DNA from: Chitinophaga terrae (ex Kim and Jung 2007)
GTDB lineage: Bacteria; Bacteroidota; Bacteroidia; Chitinophagales; Chitinophagaceae
Assembly (NCBI RefSeq): GCF_900107795.1
Contig: NZ_FNRL01000009.1
Span: 124,001 to 188,000 of the forward strand
DNA: 64,000 nucleotides
Direction of reading: 5' to 3'
A model generated the notes under the pieces. That model was given only the letters and a program-made list of their open reading frames with translations, was not told the origin of the DNA and did no database searches. A program made the position numbers and the translations under genes. Position 1 is the stretch's first letter. Every line of letters starts with the position of its first letter. Below are positions 19,427-29,340 of this stretch, piece after piece.

Positions 19427-22400
19427 ATGAACCGAAAGTCAGCAGCGGCATGGACCGGCCGCTTAATCATTTTTCTTTCTTTTATTTTACCTGTCTACAA
19501 TGCATCTGCACAACACCAGAATATTTCGATATCCGGGACGGTAGTAGACGCCACTACCCGGGAGCCGCTGGTAAGCGCCACTGTACGCCTGAAAAACACC
19601 ACGCACCAGGTGTTGACAGATGAAAAGGGAGGCTTCAAATTCCTGACAGGACAGGTATTCCCGGTTACCGCCATTATCAGCTATGTTGGATATAACGCAC
19701 GGGAGGTAACCATACCCGGCGAGGCTCCTGTAACCGTGCTACTGGAAGCCGCCAACAGCAAGCTAAGTGAACTGACGGTGGTGGGATATACCCGTACCCG
19801 CACCAATGCCCGTAATGGCGCTATTACCAGCATCAAAGCGGAAGAATTTTCCAAAGCGCCTGTTACCAGCGTTGTGGAAAAGATCCAGGGCGAAGTACCG
19901 GGGCTGATGATCTCGGCCAACTCGGGCGTTCCGGGCACCTCGGTGCTGGTACGTTTGCGGGGCGCTACTTCCATTACCGCCGGTAACAATCCTTTGTACG
20001 TGGTGGATGGAATATTCATGAACACCGGCGATATGCAAAATCTTGGAAGGGGATTGGGCGGACAACAACCCAACCCGCTGGCGGAGATCAACCCGGAAGA
20101 TATAGCCAGCATTACTGTACTGAAAGATGCCAACGCAACTGCTATTTACGGCGCCAGGGGCGCTAATGGAGTGATCCTTATCACGACCAAGCGGGGGAAT
20201 AAAAATTCACGTACCCGCGTTAACGTTAGTGCGCAGCAGGGATGGGCTACCACGCCTAAAGTATGGGACCTGGTTACAGGACCTGAACATGCGGCGCTTG
20301 TAAATGTGGCCTCCGCCAATGACGGCATTCCGGCAGATAAACTGCCTTTCAGACCTAAAAGCCAGGAGGTTGCCGGTTTTCCGGCCTATGGTACGCCCGA
20401 AGAACAGCAAACCTACGACAGGCTATCGCCGATCTTCAGAACAGCTCAAAACCAGAAATATAGTGTAGCCGTGACCGGTGGAGACAGCAAAACGAATTTC
20501 TACCTGGGAGGCGACTATGAAAAAGCGCAATCTACCCTGCGCCTGCAGGACTTCACCCGTTATTCGTTCAGGGTAAACCTGGATCACGGCATTTCAGACC
20601 GCATCAAAGTAGGAACAAGCAATAGCGTTTCCTATGTACCGAGAACCGTTGTGAGAGTGGGCGATGGCCCTGCCGGTCTTTTCCAGGCGGCGTTGCATAC
20701 GCCTGTTTTCTATCCCCTGTATAATACGGATGGCAGTTACTATAAAGTTGGGGTGTTTGATAACGTATATGCTATACTTAACAACTCCGACAACCACGCA
20801 TATGCATTGCGGAGCCTGAACAGCGTGTTTGCATCTGTGAACCTGCTGCCCGGACTTACATTTAAATCCACCTTCAGCAGCGACTATTCCAACTATCATG
20901 AAAAAGCCTATTACAACACGAACCTGGTGTATGGTCAACCGGCGGGCGAAGCCAACGACGTAACAACAACCAGGGAAACCATTCTTGCAGAACAGTTATT
21001 CAACTATAACAAAACTTTCGGTAAAGATCATGACCTGTCTGTGGTGCTTGGAAACACCTTGCAGCTCGACTGGCAGGAAAGCGTATCCCTGACCGGAACA
21101 GGATTCCCGAGCAACCAGTTCAAACGTATCACGTCGGCGGCGGTGCAAACAGGATCTTCTTCCGGCACCACTTCCAGGTTGGTGTCTTTCTTTACAGGCG
21201 CCAACTACCTGTTTAAAGACAAATACAGCCTGGATGTGAATATCCGTGCAGACGCTTCTTCCCGCTTTGGCCGAGATCACCGCTGGGGTTATTTCCCCGC
21301 CGTAGGAGCCGGCTGGAATATCAGTCGCGAATCCTTCTACCCTTCCAATGCCCTGGTGAGCGACCTGAAACTAAAGGCCAGCGTGGGTTTAACGGGCAAC
21401 CAATACATCGGCGACTTTGCCTCGCGCGGTTTATGGAATGGCGGGCGCAATTACCTGGACCAACCAGGAACAGGGCCGAATCAACCTGCCAACCCTGATC
21501 TTAAATGGGAAACAACCAGGCAATTTAATATAGGCGTTGGCGGTAGTCTGCTGGATGGACGGATCACGCTGGAAGCAGATTACTACGATAAATATACCAG
21601 CGACCTGTTGCTGCCAGCCGCCATACCGGTTATATCCGGCTACAGTTCTATCACCAGCAACGTTGGCGCCATGAGCAACCGGGGCGTGGAGTTACTGGTC
21701 AACAGTCTTAACATCGCCAACGATCACTTCACCTGGAAAACAATTTTCACCGTTTCCAGGAATAAGAACAGGGTAGAAAAACTCGTAGCGCCCATTACAG
21801 ACGGCAGTTACGGCATGTACCGGATCGAGCAGGGACATTCGCTTTATTCGCTTTATCTCTGGAATGAGTTAGGCGTAGACAAAGAAACAGGGAATGTTAA
21901 GATCGAAGATATCAGCGGGCCTAAAGGCGTACCGGATGGCAAGATCACACAGGATGATAAAAAGATAGTAGGCGATATCTGGCCAAAAGCGGAAGGCAGC
22001 CTGAGAAACGCCTTCAGCTATAAAGGCTTTAGCCTGGATGTGAATATCTTTTACAAGTACGGCAATAAATTATACAACTATACCCGCTATTTCCTTGAGT
22101 CGGGCGGTACCCGTGGCGTTACCCGTTCTATCCAGAAAAGTTCGCTCAACTACTGGAAAAAGCCCGGGGACGAAGGAGTATTGCCCCGCCCTACTTCCCT
22201 TCCCAATCCCGATGGCAGCAACAACTACAACAGCGCTACCAGCCGGTATATGGAAGATGCCTCTTACATCCGCCTGAAAGATGTGACCCTGGGATATACG
22301 CTGCCAAGCCGCCTGTTATCGCGCTGGCGCATCAGCCAGGCCAATGTATATGTAACTGCCAGCAACCTGTTCCTCATCACCGGTTATACCGGGCCTGACC

Positions 22401-22507
22401 CCGAAGCCAACAGCGCAGGCGATACCAATGGCATTGTACAGGGTCTGGATTTCAATACCACGCCGCAACCAAGAACTATCACCGCGGGCATTCGTCTTAC
22501 CCTTTAA
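19427..22507 (+). CDS. SusC/RagA-type TonB-dependent outer-membrane transporter
   Basis: 1026-residue outer-membrane importer. A signal peptide (LIIFLSFILPVYNASA) is followed by a carboxypeptidase-regulatory-like domain (ISISGTVVDATTREPLVSAT). The TonB plug has the SusC signature (LSELTVVGYTRTR, VLVRLRGATSITAGNNPLYV, TVLKDANATAIYGARGANGV), then a large beta barrel ending PRTITAGIRLTL. It works with the lipoprotein SusD encoded 11 nt downstream to bind and import an oligomer. There is no N-terminal STN extension, so direct anti-sigma signalling is not expected. The next gene is a secreted cyanophycinase, which makes a peptide or polypeptide more likely than a glycan as substrate. Confidence 0.95.
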   Translation: MNRKSAAAWTGRLIIFLSFILPVYNASAQHQNISISGTVVDATTREPLVSATVRLKNTTHQVLTDEKGGFKFLTGQVFPVTAIISYVGYNAREVTIPGEAPVTVLLEAANSKLSELTVVGYTRTRTNARNGAITSIKAEEFSKAPVTSVVEKIQGEVPGLMISANSGVPGTSVLVRLRGATSITAGNNPLYVVDGIFMNTGDMQNLGRGLGGQQPNPLAEINPEDIASITVLKDANATAIYGARGANGVILITTKRGNKNSRTRVNVSAQQGWATTPKVWDLVTGPEHAALVNVASANDGIPADKLPFRPKSQEVAGFPAYGTPEEQQTYDRLSPIFRTAQNQKYSVAVTGGDSKTNFYLGGDYEKAQSTLRLQDFTRYSFRVNLDHGISDRIKVGTSNSVSYVPRTVVRVGDGPAGLFQAALHTPVFYPLYNTDGSYYKVGVFDNVYAILNNSDNHAYALRSLNSVFASVNLLPGLTFKSTFSSDYSNYHEKAYYNTNLVYGQPAGEANDVTTTRETILAEQLFNYNKTFGKDHDLSVVLGNTLQLDWQESVSLTGTGFPSNQFKRITSAAVQTGSSSGTTSRLVSFFTGANYLFKDKYSLDVNIRADASSRFGRDHRWGYFPAVGAGWNISRESFYPSNALVSDLKLKASVGLTGNQYIGDFASRGLWNGGRNYLDQPGTGPNQPANPDLKWETTRQFNIGVGGSLLDGRITLEADYYDKYTSDLLLPAAIPVISGYSSITSNVGAMSNRGVELLVNSLNIANDHFTWKTIFTVSRNKNRVEKLVAPITDGSYGMYRIEQGHSLYSLYLWNELGVDKETGNVKIEDISGPKGVPDGKITQDDKKIVGDIWPKAEGSLRNAFSYKGFSLDVNIFYKYGNKLYNYTRYFLESGGTRGVTRSIQKSSLNYWKKPGDEGVLPRPTSLPNPDGSNNYNSATSRYMEDASYIRLKDVTLGYTLPSRLLSRWRISQANVYVTASNLFLITGYTGPDPEANSAGDTNGIVQGLDFNTTPQPRTITAGIRLTL

Positions 22508-22518
22508 TAGCATGAACC

Positions 22519-23853
22519 ATGAAACGATTTAATATAATAGTTATAACCGCACTCGCGATACTGACAGCATCCTGCTCCAAAACGCTGAACACCGATCCGC
22601 AGACCAGCATCTCCGACGAGGAAGCGATCATAGACGGGAAATCAGCGCAGGCTGCACTCATCGGCGTATACGATGGCCTGCAGGGATATGCCAGTTCCCA
22701 GATCATAGCGCTGGACCTGGCCGGCGATAACGTTGTTAACTACAACAACCAGAATATAGTAGTGGCTACTAAAACCGCTGCCGGAACAGGCGGTGGCTTT
22801 ACCTCCATCTATACCGCCATCAACCGCGCAAACTTTGTTATTACCAAAGTACCAACCCTGGCAGATGCATTGTTTTCGGCCGGCCAGAAAAACCTGATCC
22901 TTGGCCAGGCATACTTTCTCAGGGCGCTGGCCTATTTCGATCTTGTAAAAACCTATGGGGGCGTACAGATCGTACTTGACCCTTTGAAATATACCGGCAT
23001 TAAACGCAGCACTAAAGAGCAGACCTATGCACAGGTGCTGGCAGACCTGGAGCAAGCGGAAACACTGCTGCCAGAAACCGTGAACCGGAATATCGCCAAC
23101 CGCTTCAGCGTATACGCGCTGAAAGCCCGGTATTATTTGTACAGGGACCAGTGGGACAAAGCAGCGGAGTATGCGTCTAAACTACTTAGCAACAACAACT
23201 TTGCACTGGTAAAACCTTTTTCATCTTTCTTCACCGGGAAGAATACTACCGAATCCATTTTTGAACTGGCATTCAGTACGGCAGATAAGAATACGTTTTA
23301 TACCAATTGGCTGTCGGCGGCCGAAGGAGGCCGCAGGGATTACGTGCCGGCCCGCGATTTCACCGCGCTGTTGCTGGACCCTGATAAAGGCGGCAGCCGC
23401 AGTAGTCTGATCAAGCAGTTGCCCGACGGTTCCTGGGAAGTAGTGGAATACGGGAAGCAGGATGGTACCAGTTCCATTTTCATCCTGCGTATCGCAGAGC
23501 AATACCTGATCCGCGCCGAAGCGCGTGTAAAACAAACGACGCCTGATCTGAACGGAGCAGTAGCTGATCTGAATGCGATCCGCAGCCGTGCCGGCGTACC
23601 GCTGTTCGAGCTCACGCCGGCTACTTCCGCCAACGAAATACTGCTGGCTATAGAAAACGAAAGAAGATTTGAGCTGGCATTTGAAGGACACCGGTTTGTG
23701 GATGTTGTAAGAACAGGCCGTGCAGCAGCGGTGTTCGGGCCTTACAACAAACAGTTGACAGATCAGCGATACTGGATATTCCCAATCCCTGCCAGCGCCG
23801 TATTGAATGATCCGGACAACTTAGGCGGAGAAAATCAAAACCCTGGCTATTAA
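22519..23853 (+). CDS. SusD/RagB-family outer-membrane binding lipoprotein
   Basis: Surface ligand-binding partner of the SusC protein. The 444 residues start with a lipoprotein signal (VITALAILTASCSK; Cys after TAS). A helical TPR-like body follows, with ALIGVYDGLQGYASSQII and the conserved LGQAYFLRALAYFDLVKTYG. The C-terminal family block is ENERRFELAFEGHRFVDVVR, ending in the usual YWIFPIPASAVLNDPDNLGG. Somewhat short for the family. Transcribed between susC and the cyanophycinase gene. Confidence 0.95.
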   Translation: MKRFNIIVITALAILTASCSKTLNTDPQTSISDEEAIIDGKSAQAALIGVYDGLQGYASSQIIALDLAGDNVVNYNNQNIVVATKTAAGTGGGFTSIYTAINRANFVITKVPTLADALFSAGQKNLILGQAYFLRALAYFDLVKTYGGVQIVLDPLKYTGIKRSTKEQTYAQVLADLEQAETLLPETVNRNIANRFSVYALKARYYLYRDQWDKAAEYASKLLSNNNFALVKPFSSFFTGKNTTESIFELAFSTADKNTFYTNWLSAAEGGRRDYVPARDFTALLLDPDKGGSRSSLIKQLPDGSWEVVEYGKQDGTSSIFILRIAEQYLIRAEARVKQTTPDLNGAVADLNAIRSRAGVPLFELTPATSANEILLAIENERRFELAFEGHRFVDVVRTGRAAAVFGPYNKQLTDQRYWIFPIPASAVLNDPDNLGGENQNPGY

Positions 23854-23875
23854 TTCATCAACATAACAACACCTC

Positions 23876-24799
23876 ATGAAAAAACATTTATTAGTCCTGC
23901 TCCTGCTGACAGGCATGCAGGCAGCAGCACAACAACCCCCGGTTAAGATACAGAAAGGCACTACCCGCCATGGGCCTGAGAATGGTTCGTTACTGATCAT
24001 TGGCGGCAATGTGGGCAGCACCGCCGCAGTGTGGGAAAAATTCACGGAACTGGCCGGCGGCAAAGAGAAAGCCAGGATCGTGGTAGTAACAACGGCATCG
24101 GGCGATTCTGCGGCTTTTGATCAGAAGGATGTGGAGATCGTAAAAAAGGAAACAGGCATCCGGCAGGTTACGTTACTGCATACCTCGGACCTGAAAGAAG
24201 CCAACAGCGAAAAATTCATCGCGCCGCTAAAAACCGCTACGGGCGTGTACTTTGTAGGCGGGCGGCAATGGAGGATCGCTGATTCTTACCTGAACACCCT
24301 AACCCACCGGGCTTTCCAGGAAGTGCTGGAGCGGGGCGGCGTAATTGCCGGCAGTTCTGCAGGAGCTTCCATACAGGGTTCATTTCTCTGGCGGGGAGAT
24401 ACGAAAGGGCCTGAAATACTTGTAGGAGATCATACCCAGGGATTAGGCTTCCTGAAAAATTCGGCCATTGATCAACATTTACTGAAAAGGAACAGGGAAT
24501 TTGACCTGGTGGATTTTATCAGGAAATCGCCGCAACTGATAGGTTTGGGATTAGACGAAGCCACCGCAGTGGTGGTGCGCCGTGATACGCTGGAAGTGGT
24601 AGGAAAATCATATGTCGTAATCTATGATCATAACACTATCGTGAGAAGTGATAACAAACATATTACGGCGGATAACAAGGAAGACTATACGGCTTCGTCA
24701 GGGCCTTTCTTCTACCTGAGCGCCGGGCAGCGGTACGACCTGGCCAATCGCAAGGTTATCCAGGCAGAGAAGAAGCGCAGCAATACAGCTGAAGAATAA
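23876..24799 (+). CDS. Secreted cyanophycinase-like serine peptidase (S51)
   Basis: 307-residue exopeptidase of the dipeptidase E/cyanophycinase family. A signal peptide (LLVLLLLTGMQAAAQQ) shows export. GSLLIIGGNVGS starts the fold, GVYFVGGRQWRI is the substrate-binding glycine motif, and GGVIAGSSAGASIQG contains the catalytic Ser (Ser161 by alignment to GTSAGA). The motif LGLGLDEATAVVV follows. Cyanophycinases release beta-Asp-Arg dipeptides from cyanophycin; related enzymes cut other isoaspartyl polymers. It lies 22 nt after susD in a three-gene operon, which points to scavenging of such a polypeptide outside the cell. Confidence 0.9.
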   Translation: MKKHLLVLLLLTGMQAAAQQPPVKIQKGTTRHGPENGSLLIIGGNVGSTAAVWEKFTELAGGKEKARIVVVTTASGDSAAFDQKDVEIVKKETGIRQVTLLHTSDLKEANSEKFIAPLKTATGVYFVGGRQWRIADSYLNTLTHRAFQEVLERGGVIAGSSAGASIQGSFLWRGDTKGPEILVGDHTQGLGFLKNSAIDQHLLKRNREFDLVDFIRKSPQLIGLGLDEATAVVVRRDTLEVVGKSYVVIYDHNTIVRSDNKHITADNKEDYTASSGPFFYLSAGQRYDLANRKVIQAEKKRSNTAEE

Positions 24800-24806
24800 C
24801 TAATGG

Positions 24807-24848
24807 AGGCCGGATCAAAAGTAACATGGATTACTGCTGATCCGGCCT
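24807..24848 (+). terminator. Terminator after the susCD-cyanophycinase operon
   Basis: 11-bp stem (24807-24817 with 24838-24848) with an inner AGTAA/TTACT pairing in the loop, followed by TTGTTATTATTTT. Also suits the convergent phosphodiesterase gene. Confidence 0.8.
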
Positions 24849-24853
24849 TGTTA

Positions 24854-26113
24854 TTATTTTAAAACAGGCGCCAGAACTTCCAGCTGCCCGTCTATGGGCT
24901 CGGTGATAGAAAGCCCCAGCAGCCTGGCAACGAGCGGGTATACATTCACGTTTTCAAAAGTAGGAATGCGGGTTTCTTCTTTGAATGCGGGTCCCCAGGC
25001 CATAAAGATAGCGTTCATATTGGTGAGGTTATTATCGTAACCATGATGGCCAATGTGCATTCTTTTGCCTTGTGTTCCGAAAGCATAATTAGCCTCCGCC
25101 AGCACAATGATATCGCCAATGCGATTGTGGGTATCTTCCTGGCCGTAATGCCATCTGGCAGGCGTTTCCTCTTTCAGGTATACAGTAAAATGGTTTTCGT
25201 GCTGCTTCAGAAATTCGTATGCGGCCCGGATCTCTTCTTTGTTCCTGCCATACAGCATCATCTTTTCGTTACCCGGGGCAATAACAAGATCCTTGAGCAA
25301 CGGCGATTCCGGTAGCTGAAGCGTATTAACGGTATCTGCCTGCATCATTCCATGATCTGCAACTACGATAAAGTTCACAGGCAAATTCAGTTTATTTACT
25401 TCCTGCACCATTTTGCCTATGCTTCTGTCTACAAACTGAACTGCGCTCCTGACGCTGTCGGAATCGGGTCCGTAGCTATGCCCCATATGATCTACTTCGG
25501 GGAAGTAGAATGAAATAAAGTGTGGACGTTGCGCTGCCGGCAGCGACAACCAATTTACTACCTGTTGAATGCGCTGATCTATGCCGATCTTTTCCTGGTA
25601 GTAATAATAATAAGTGGGTCTTATATTTTGAATTGCGCTTTCTGAACCTACCCAGTAAAAGCTGGCGCTCAGCATTTTCTGTTTTTCTGCGAGCACCCAC
25701 AAAGGAGTGCCATAATACCAGGTGCCGTCTTCCACTGCTTTCCTGTTGCCTACTTTATAGACAGCATTCCTTTTCCTGTCGAAGAACTGGTTATCCACCA
25801 ATCCGTGATGCGAGGGATACAAGCCGGTTGCGATGCTGTAATGATTAGGGAAAGTGAGGGTTGGGAAAGATGGCTGCATGGCGGTAGCCCTGACACCTTT
25901 TCCTGATAATTGCAGCAGGTTAACGGCGCCGTATTTCTCTGCATAATCATACCTGAATCCATCAATGGAAATAAGTATCACGTAGGGTTTGTTCTCCTGT
26001 TGCGGGTCATTTTTCCTTCCTTCCGTTATTTGCTGGGTGGTATCCTGTGCGCTGGCAATAAAGCCTGATGAGAGCAGGGCGCAGGCCAATAAAATGATTT
26101 TCTTCACAAGCAT
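24854..26113 (-). CDS. Secreted nucleotide pyrophosphatase/phosphodiesterase-family enzyme
   Basis: Alkaline-phosphatase-superfamily hydrolase (type I phosphodiesterase group). I start at MLVKKIILLACALLSSGFIA (26113), which makes a normal signal peptide; a longer frame begins at 26161. Metal and nucleophile motifs are in order: VILISIDGFRYDY (Asp), SFPTLTFPNHYS (Thr nucleophile), FYFPEVDHMGHSYGPDS (Asp, His), VVADHGM (Asp-His) and MHIGHHGYDN (His). About 419 residues. It probably hydrolyses nucleotide or sugar-nucleotide phosphodiesters in the periplasm. Convergent with the cyanophycinase operon. Confidence 0.9.
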   Translation of the reverse strand: MLVKKIILLACALLSSGFIASAQDTTQQITEGRKNDPQQENKPYVILISIDGFRYDYAEKYGAVNLLQLSGKGVRATAMQPSFPTLTFPNHYSIATGLYPSHHGLVDNQFFDRKRNAVYKVGNRKAVEDGTWYYGTPLWVLAEKQKMLSASFYWVGSESAIQNIRPTYYYYYQEKIGIDQRIQQVVNWLSLPAAQRPHFISFYFPEVDHMGHSYGPDSDSVRSAVQFVDRSIGKMVQEVNKLNLPVNFIVVADHGMMQADTVNTLQLPESPLLKDLVIAPGNEKMMLYGRNKEEIRAAYEFLKQHENHFTVYLKEETPARWHYGQEDTHNRIGDIIVLAEANYAFGTQGKRMHIGHHGYDNNLTNMNAIFMAWGPAFKEETRIPTFENVNVYPLVARLLGLSITEPIDGQLEVLAPVLK

Positions 26114-26356
26114 TGTTTTGATGAAGGGGTTAAAACAAGGAGTGATTAATTTCCCGCGCAAATTAGCACGCCTGTTTCACTTGATAAAATTAATTGTAGG
26201 TTAATACATGTTAAATATAATAATATCTTAACATTAAAATGACATATTCATTCAAAAAAGCTGAAAACAAAATCATTGTAAAATTTTTCACATATATAAT
26301 TTTAATTAATTGATTGTTTTTCTATATATTAGCCATCTGAAAAACCATCACTAACT

Positions 26357-26866
26357 ATGTCTGATTACACCTTTATTACAACTGAGGAGCATTTCCTGCT
26401 ACAGGATGCGCTGAAAAAGAATAAACAACAATTAATAAAATTCGGGTTGATAGGATTTGCTGTTACATTGGTTGTTGCCACGATTCCCCAGGTTTACCTT
26501 TATACACATAATAATATGGGTGATGCGGATGATTCGATGTTATCTTATAAAAACCTCTGGTTCTGGATATGGTTAATGTCTTTTGTTATCGCGTTAATTT
26601 TCTCGCTTATAAAGTTAACGGATATACGATATTGGGCTATAAAGAAGGACTTGACAGCTTTACAGAAAGCAACTTTACAGGCGCCTATGGAAGCGGTGTA
26701 TATAGAAAACAACGATTCGCAAACCAATATCATGCTTGCGCAAAATCAGAAAAAACGCCTGTATTACTGGATGCGCGGAGCTTTGGACGGGTACAGGGCA
26801 GGCCAGGAAGTGGAGATCACCTACGCGAGGTATTCCAGGGTGATCATCAGCATAAATAAATTATAA
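26357..26866 (+). CDS. Hypothetical membrane protein with two helices
   Basis: 169 residues. Two hydrophobic segments are visible (KFGLIGFAVTLVVATIPQVYL and LWFWIWLMSFVIALIFSLI), separated by a short polar loop. A soluble C-terminal part follows (NDSQTNIMLAQNQKKRLYYW onward), ending with beta-rich sequence (EVEITYARYSRVIISINKL). I recognise no family. Preceded by 195 nt of AT-rich sequence and followed by a terminator, so probably a single-gene unit. Confidence 0.7.
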   Translation: MSDYTFITTEEHFLLQDALKKNKQQLIKFGLIGFAVTLVVATIPQVYLYTHNNMGDADDSMLSYKNLWFWIWLMSFVIALIFSLIKLTDIRYWAIKKDLTALQKATLQAPMEAVYIENNDSQTNIMLAQNQKKRLYYWMRGALDGYRAGQEVEITYARYSRVIISINKL

Positions 26867-26890
26867 TATCATCAATCATTATAACGGCAG

Positions 26891-26913
26891 GCGATGGAGT
26901 TATGCTCCATCGC
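26891..26913 (+). terminator. Intrinsic terminator
   Basis: 9-bp perfect stem (26891-26899 with 26905-26913), 5-nt loop, then TTTTTTATTTT. Ends the gene at 26357. Confidence 0.9.
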
Positions 26914-26965
26914 TTTTTTATTTTGATTCAAATGCTGATTTTTGCAGAACAACAAATCAGCGATC

Positions 26966-27316
26966 ATGACCCTTTCCCAATTCCAGGAATATTGCCTCTC
27001 CCTGCCCGGCGTTACAGAAGAATTTCCATTTGGTGAAGAAACACTGGTATATAAAGTATGCGGGAAGATGTTTGCCCTTAGCGGCATTGAAGATTTTGAA
27101 ACCATTAACCTTAAATGCGATCCCGAAACGGCCATAGAATTGAGGGAACGGTACGAAGGAGTTGAACCGGGTTACCACATGAATAAAAAACACTGGAATA
27201 CCGTGTATGTACATTCCGGCATCCCCAACAAATTGTTGCTGGAATGGATAAAAGCATCGTACGACCTGGTAGTGGCCGGCTTACCGAAAAAGGAGAGGGA
27301 AAAACTTGGCAAATAA
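26966..27316 (+). CDS. MmcQ/YjbR-family protein
   Basis: 116-residue small protein of the YjbR/MmcQ fold (sometimes called DNA-binding, with weak evidence). Recognisable: FQEYCLSLPGVTEEFPFGEE, VYKVCGKMFALSGIEDFETI, LKCDPETAIELRERYEGVEP and HMNKKHWNTVYVHSGIPNKL, ending with a helix. The start is the ATG at 26966 (MTLSQF); the frame extends to a TTG at 26942, but those residues do not fit the family. Stands alone between two terminators or promoters. Confidence 0.88.
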   Translation: MTLSQFQEYCLSLPGVTEEFPFGEETLVYKVCGKMFALSGIEDFETINLKCDPETAIELRERYEGVEPGYHMNKKHWNTVYVHSGIPNKLLLEWIKASYDLVVAGLPKKEREKLGK

Positions 27317-27399
27317 CCATTCCCCACACTTTAATGGGCTGAAGTATTTTTTTTATTTACTTTAGTCCCCATCAAATCTAAATCTAAAATCATTTGTTT

Positions 27400-29289
27400 A
27401 TGAGAAAATGGCTGCTGCTCGCCTGCTCAATACTGTTGGTATTGCCAGCGGTAACAAAGGCCGTGAACCAGGATTCACTCTGGATGCGGGAAAACTACAC
27501 CAAGAAGGAAGTGTATATCACAATGCGCGATGGCGTTAAACTATTCACTTCTATTTACCTGCCGAAAGACAAATCAACCAAACATCCCATCCTCATGACC
27601 CGTACGCCCTACTCCTGCGCGCCATACGGAGCAGATAACTACAGGGCATGGTACAAGAACCATTACATCAACTACCTGAAAGAAGGGTATATCATGGTTA
27701 CCCAGGATGTAAGAGGTACTTATATGAGTGAGGGAAAATTTGTGAACGTCCGTCCGTTTAATCCCAAGAAAGGGAAAAAAGATATTGATGAAGCCAGCGA
27801 TACCTACGATACCATCGACTGGCTGGTCAAAAACCTGGACGGAAATAACGGCAACGTAGGCGTGTTCGGCATCTCCTATCCCGGCTTTTACAGCACTATG
27901 GCGGCGTTGAGCAATCACCCGGCCTTAAAGGCAGTAAGTCCGCAGGCGCCAGTTACCGACTGGTTCCTGGGAGACGACTTCCATCACAACGGCGCTTTCT
28001 TTATCAGCGATGCTTTTTCTTTCTATACTGTTTTCGATCATCCGCATCCAAAACCAACTACAGAAAGTCCTGCAGGCATCTCCTATTATACCCACGACAA
28101 CTACAAATACTACCTGGAAACAGGGCCGTTATCCAACTTTGCAAAGATCGTAGGCGACAGCGTTCCCTTCTGGCAGGAAATGTATGCCCACCCGACTTAC
28201 GACAGCTGGTGGCAGGCGCGGAACGTCCGCAACTTCGTTTATAACGTAAAACCAGCCATGCTCATAGTTGGCGGCGTGTTTGACGCAGAAGACTGCTTCG
28301 GCGCCTGGAATACCTATAAAGCGATAGAAGAAAAAAGCCCCGCGACCAATAACCGTATCGTGATGGGTCCCTGGTATCATGGCCAATGGGCGTCTAACGA
28401 CGGTACGCACCTGGGCAATGTACGTTTCGGCAGCAATACATCTGCTTACTACGCCAGCAACATAGAAATCCCTTTCTTCAACTATTACCTGAAAGGCAAA
28501 GGAAATCCTCCTGCCATTGCTGAAGCCACTATCTTCTTTACCGGAGAGAACAAATGGAAGGAATTGCCTAAATGGCCGCCTGCTGATATGACGCCAACTC
28601 CTGTGTACCTGCAGGAAAATGGCAAACTCTCCTTCAACAAACCAACAACCGCCAACGGTTTTGCCGAATATACCAGCGACCCTGCCAAACCTGTTCCATA
28701 TACCAGCGATGTACATTTCAACCGTACTATCAACTATATGACAGATGACCAGCGTTTTGCTGCCCGCCGGCCCGATGTTGCAGTATTTGAAAGTGAAGAA
28801 CTGACAGAAGATATTACCCTGGCAGGCCCTGTAGTGGCCGACCTGCTTGCCAGCACCAGCACCACCGATGCAGACTTCATCGTGAAAGTGATCGATGTAT
28901 TCCCTAACGATTTCAGGTATGAAGAAGATGCGCCCAGCGAGCATCGCAGGGTTCCTTCCTCTACCTACCCGATGGGCGGTTACCAGATGCTGGTACGTGG
29001 AGAAGTGATGAGAGGCAAATTCCGTAACAGCTTCGAAAAACCGGAAGCCTTTGTACCTAACCAACCAACCCAGGTGAAATTCACAATGCCGGATGTAGCG
29101 CATACATTCAGGAAAGGCCACCGTATCATGGTACAGGTGCAAAGTACCTGGTTCCCGCTGGTAGACAGGAACCCGCAACAATTCCTGGATATTTACAAGG
29201 CCACGGAAAAAGATTTCATCAAAGCCAACATCCGTATCTATAACGCCTCTAACATCCTGCTGCCTGTTTCCCGCAGCGATGCCAGGTAG
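27400..29289 (+). CDS. Secreted CocE/NonD-family hydrolase (X-Pro dipeptidyl-peptidase S15 type)
   Basis: 629-residue exported serine hydrolase. Signal peptide MRKWLLLACSILLVLPAVTKA, alpha/beta-hydrolase domain with the nucleophile Ser159 in VGVFGISYPGFYS, and a C-terminal jelly-roll domain (EELTEDITLAGPVVADLLAS to the end) typical of alpha-amino-acid ester hydrolases and cocaine esterase. GGVFDAEDCFGAW probably carries the catalytic Asp and VMGPWYHGQW the His. It cleaves esters or amides of amino acids or acyl groups; the natural substrate is unknown. A TTG two codons upstream is also in frame. Confidence 0.92.
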   Translation: MRKWLLLACSILLVLPAVTKAVNQDSLWMRENYTKKEVYITMRDGVKLFTSIYLPKDKSTKHPILMTRTPYSCAPYGADNYRAWYKNHYINYLKEGYIMVTQDVRGTYMSEGKFVNVRPFNPKKGKKDIDEASDTYDTIDWLVKNLDGNNGNVGVFGISYPGFYSTMAALSNHPALKAVSPQAPVTDWFLGDDFHHNGAFFISDAFSFYTVFDHPHPKPTTESPAGISYYTHDNYKYYLETGPLSNFAKIVGDSVPFWQEMYAHPTYDSWWQARNVRNFVYNVKPAMLIVGGVFDAEDCFGAWNTYKAIEEKSPATNNRIVMGPWYHGQWASNDGTHLGNVRFGSNTSAYYASNIEIPFFNYYLKGKGNPPAIAEATIFFTGENKWKELPKWPPADMTPTPVYLQENGKLSFNKPTTANGFAEYTSDPAKPVPYTSDVHFNRTINYMTDDQRFAARRPDVAVFESEELTEDITLAGPVVADLLASTSTTDADFIVKVIDVFPNDFRYEEDAPSEHRRVPSSTYPMGGYQMLVRGEVMRGKFRNSFEKPEAFVPNQPTQVKFTMPDVAHTFRKGHRIMVQVQSTWFPLVDRNPQQFLDIYKATEKDFIKANIRIYNASNILLPVSRSDAR

Positions 29290-29312
29290 GCAAACAGAAA
29301 GAAATATTTTCC

Positions 29313-29338
29313 AAGGAGGCAAGCATCTTTGCCTCCTT
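29313..29338. terminator. Bidirectional terminator
   Basis: 10-bp stem (29313-29322 with 29329-29338), 6-nt loop, T-rich 3' side. Lies between the convergent CocE-type and PagL-like genes. Confidence 0.85.
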
Positions 29339-29340
29339 AT

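Noticed and set aside
28129..29322. 397-codon open frame on the minus strand
   Set aside because: Antisense to the CocE-type hydrolase, which has signal peptide and catalytic motifs; the shadow protein resembles nothing.
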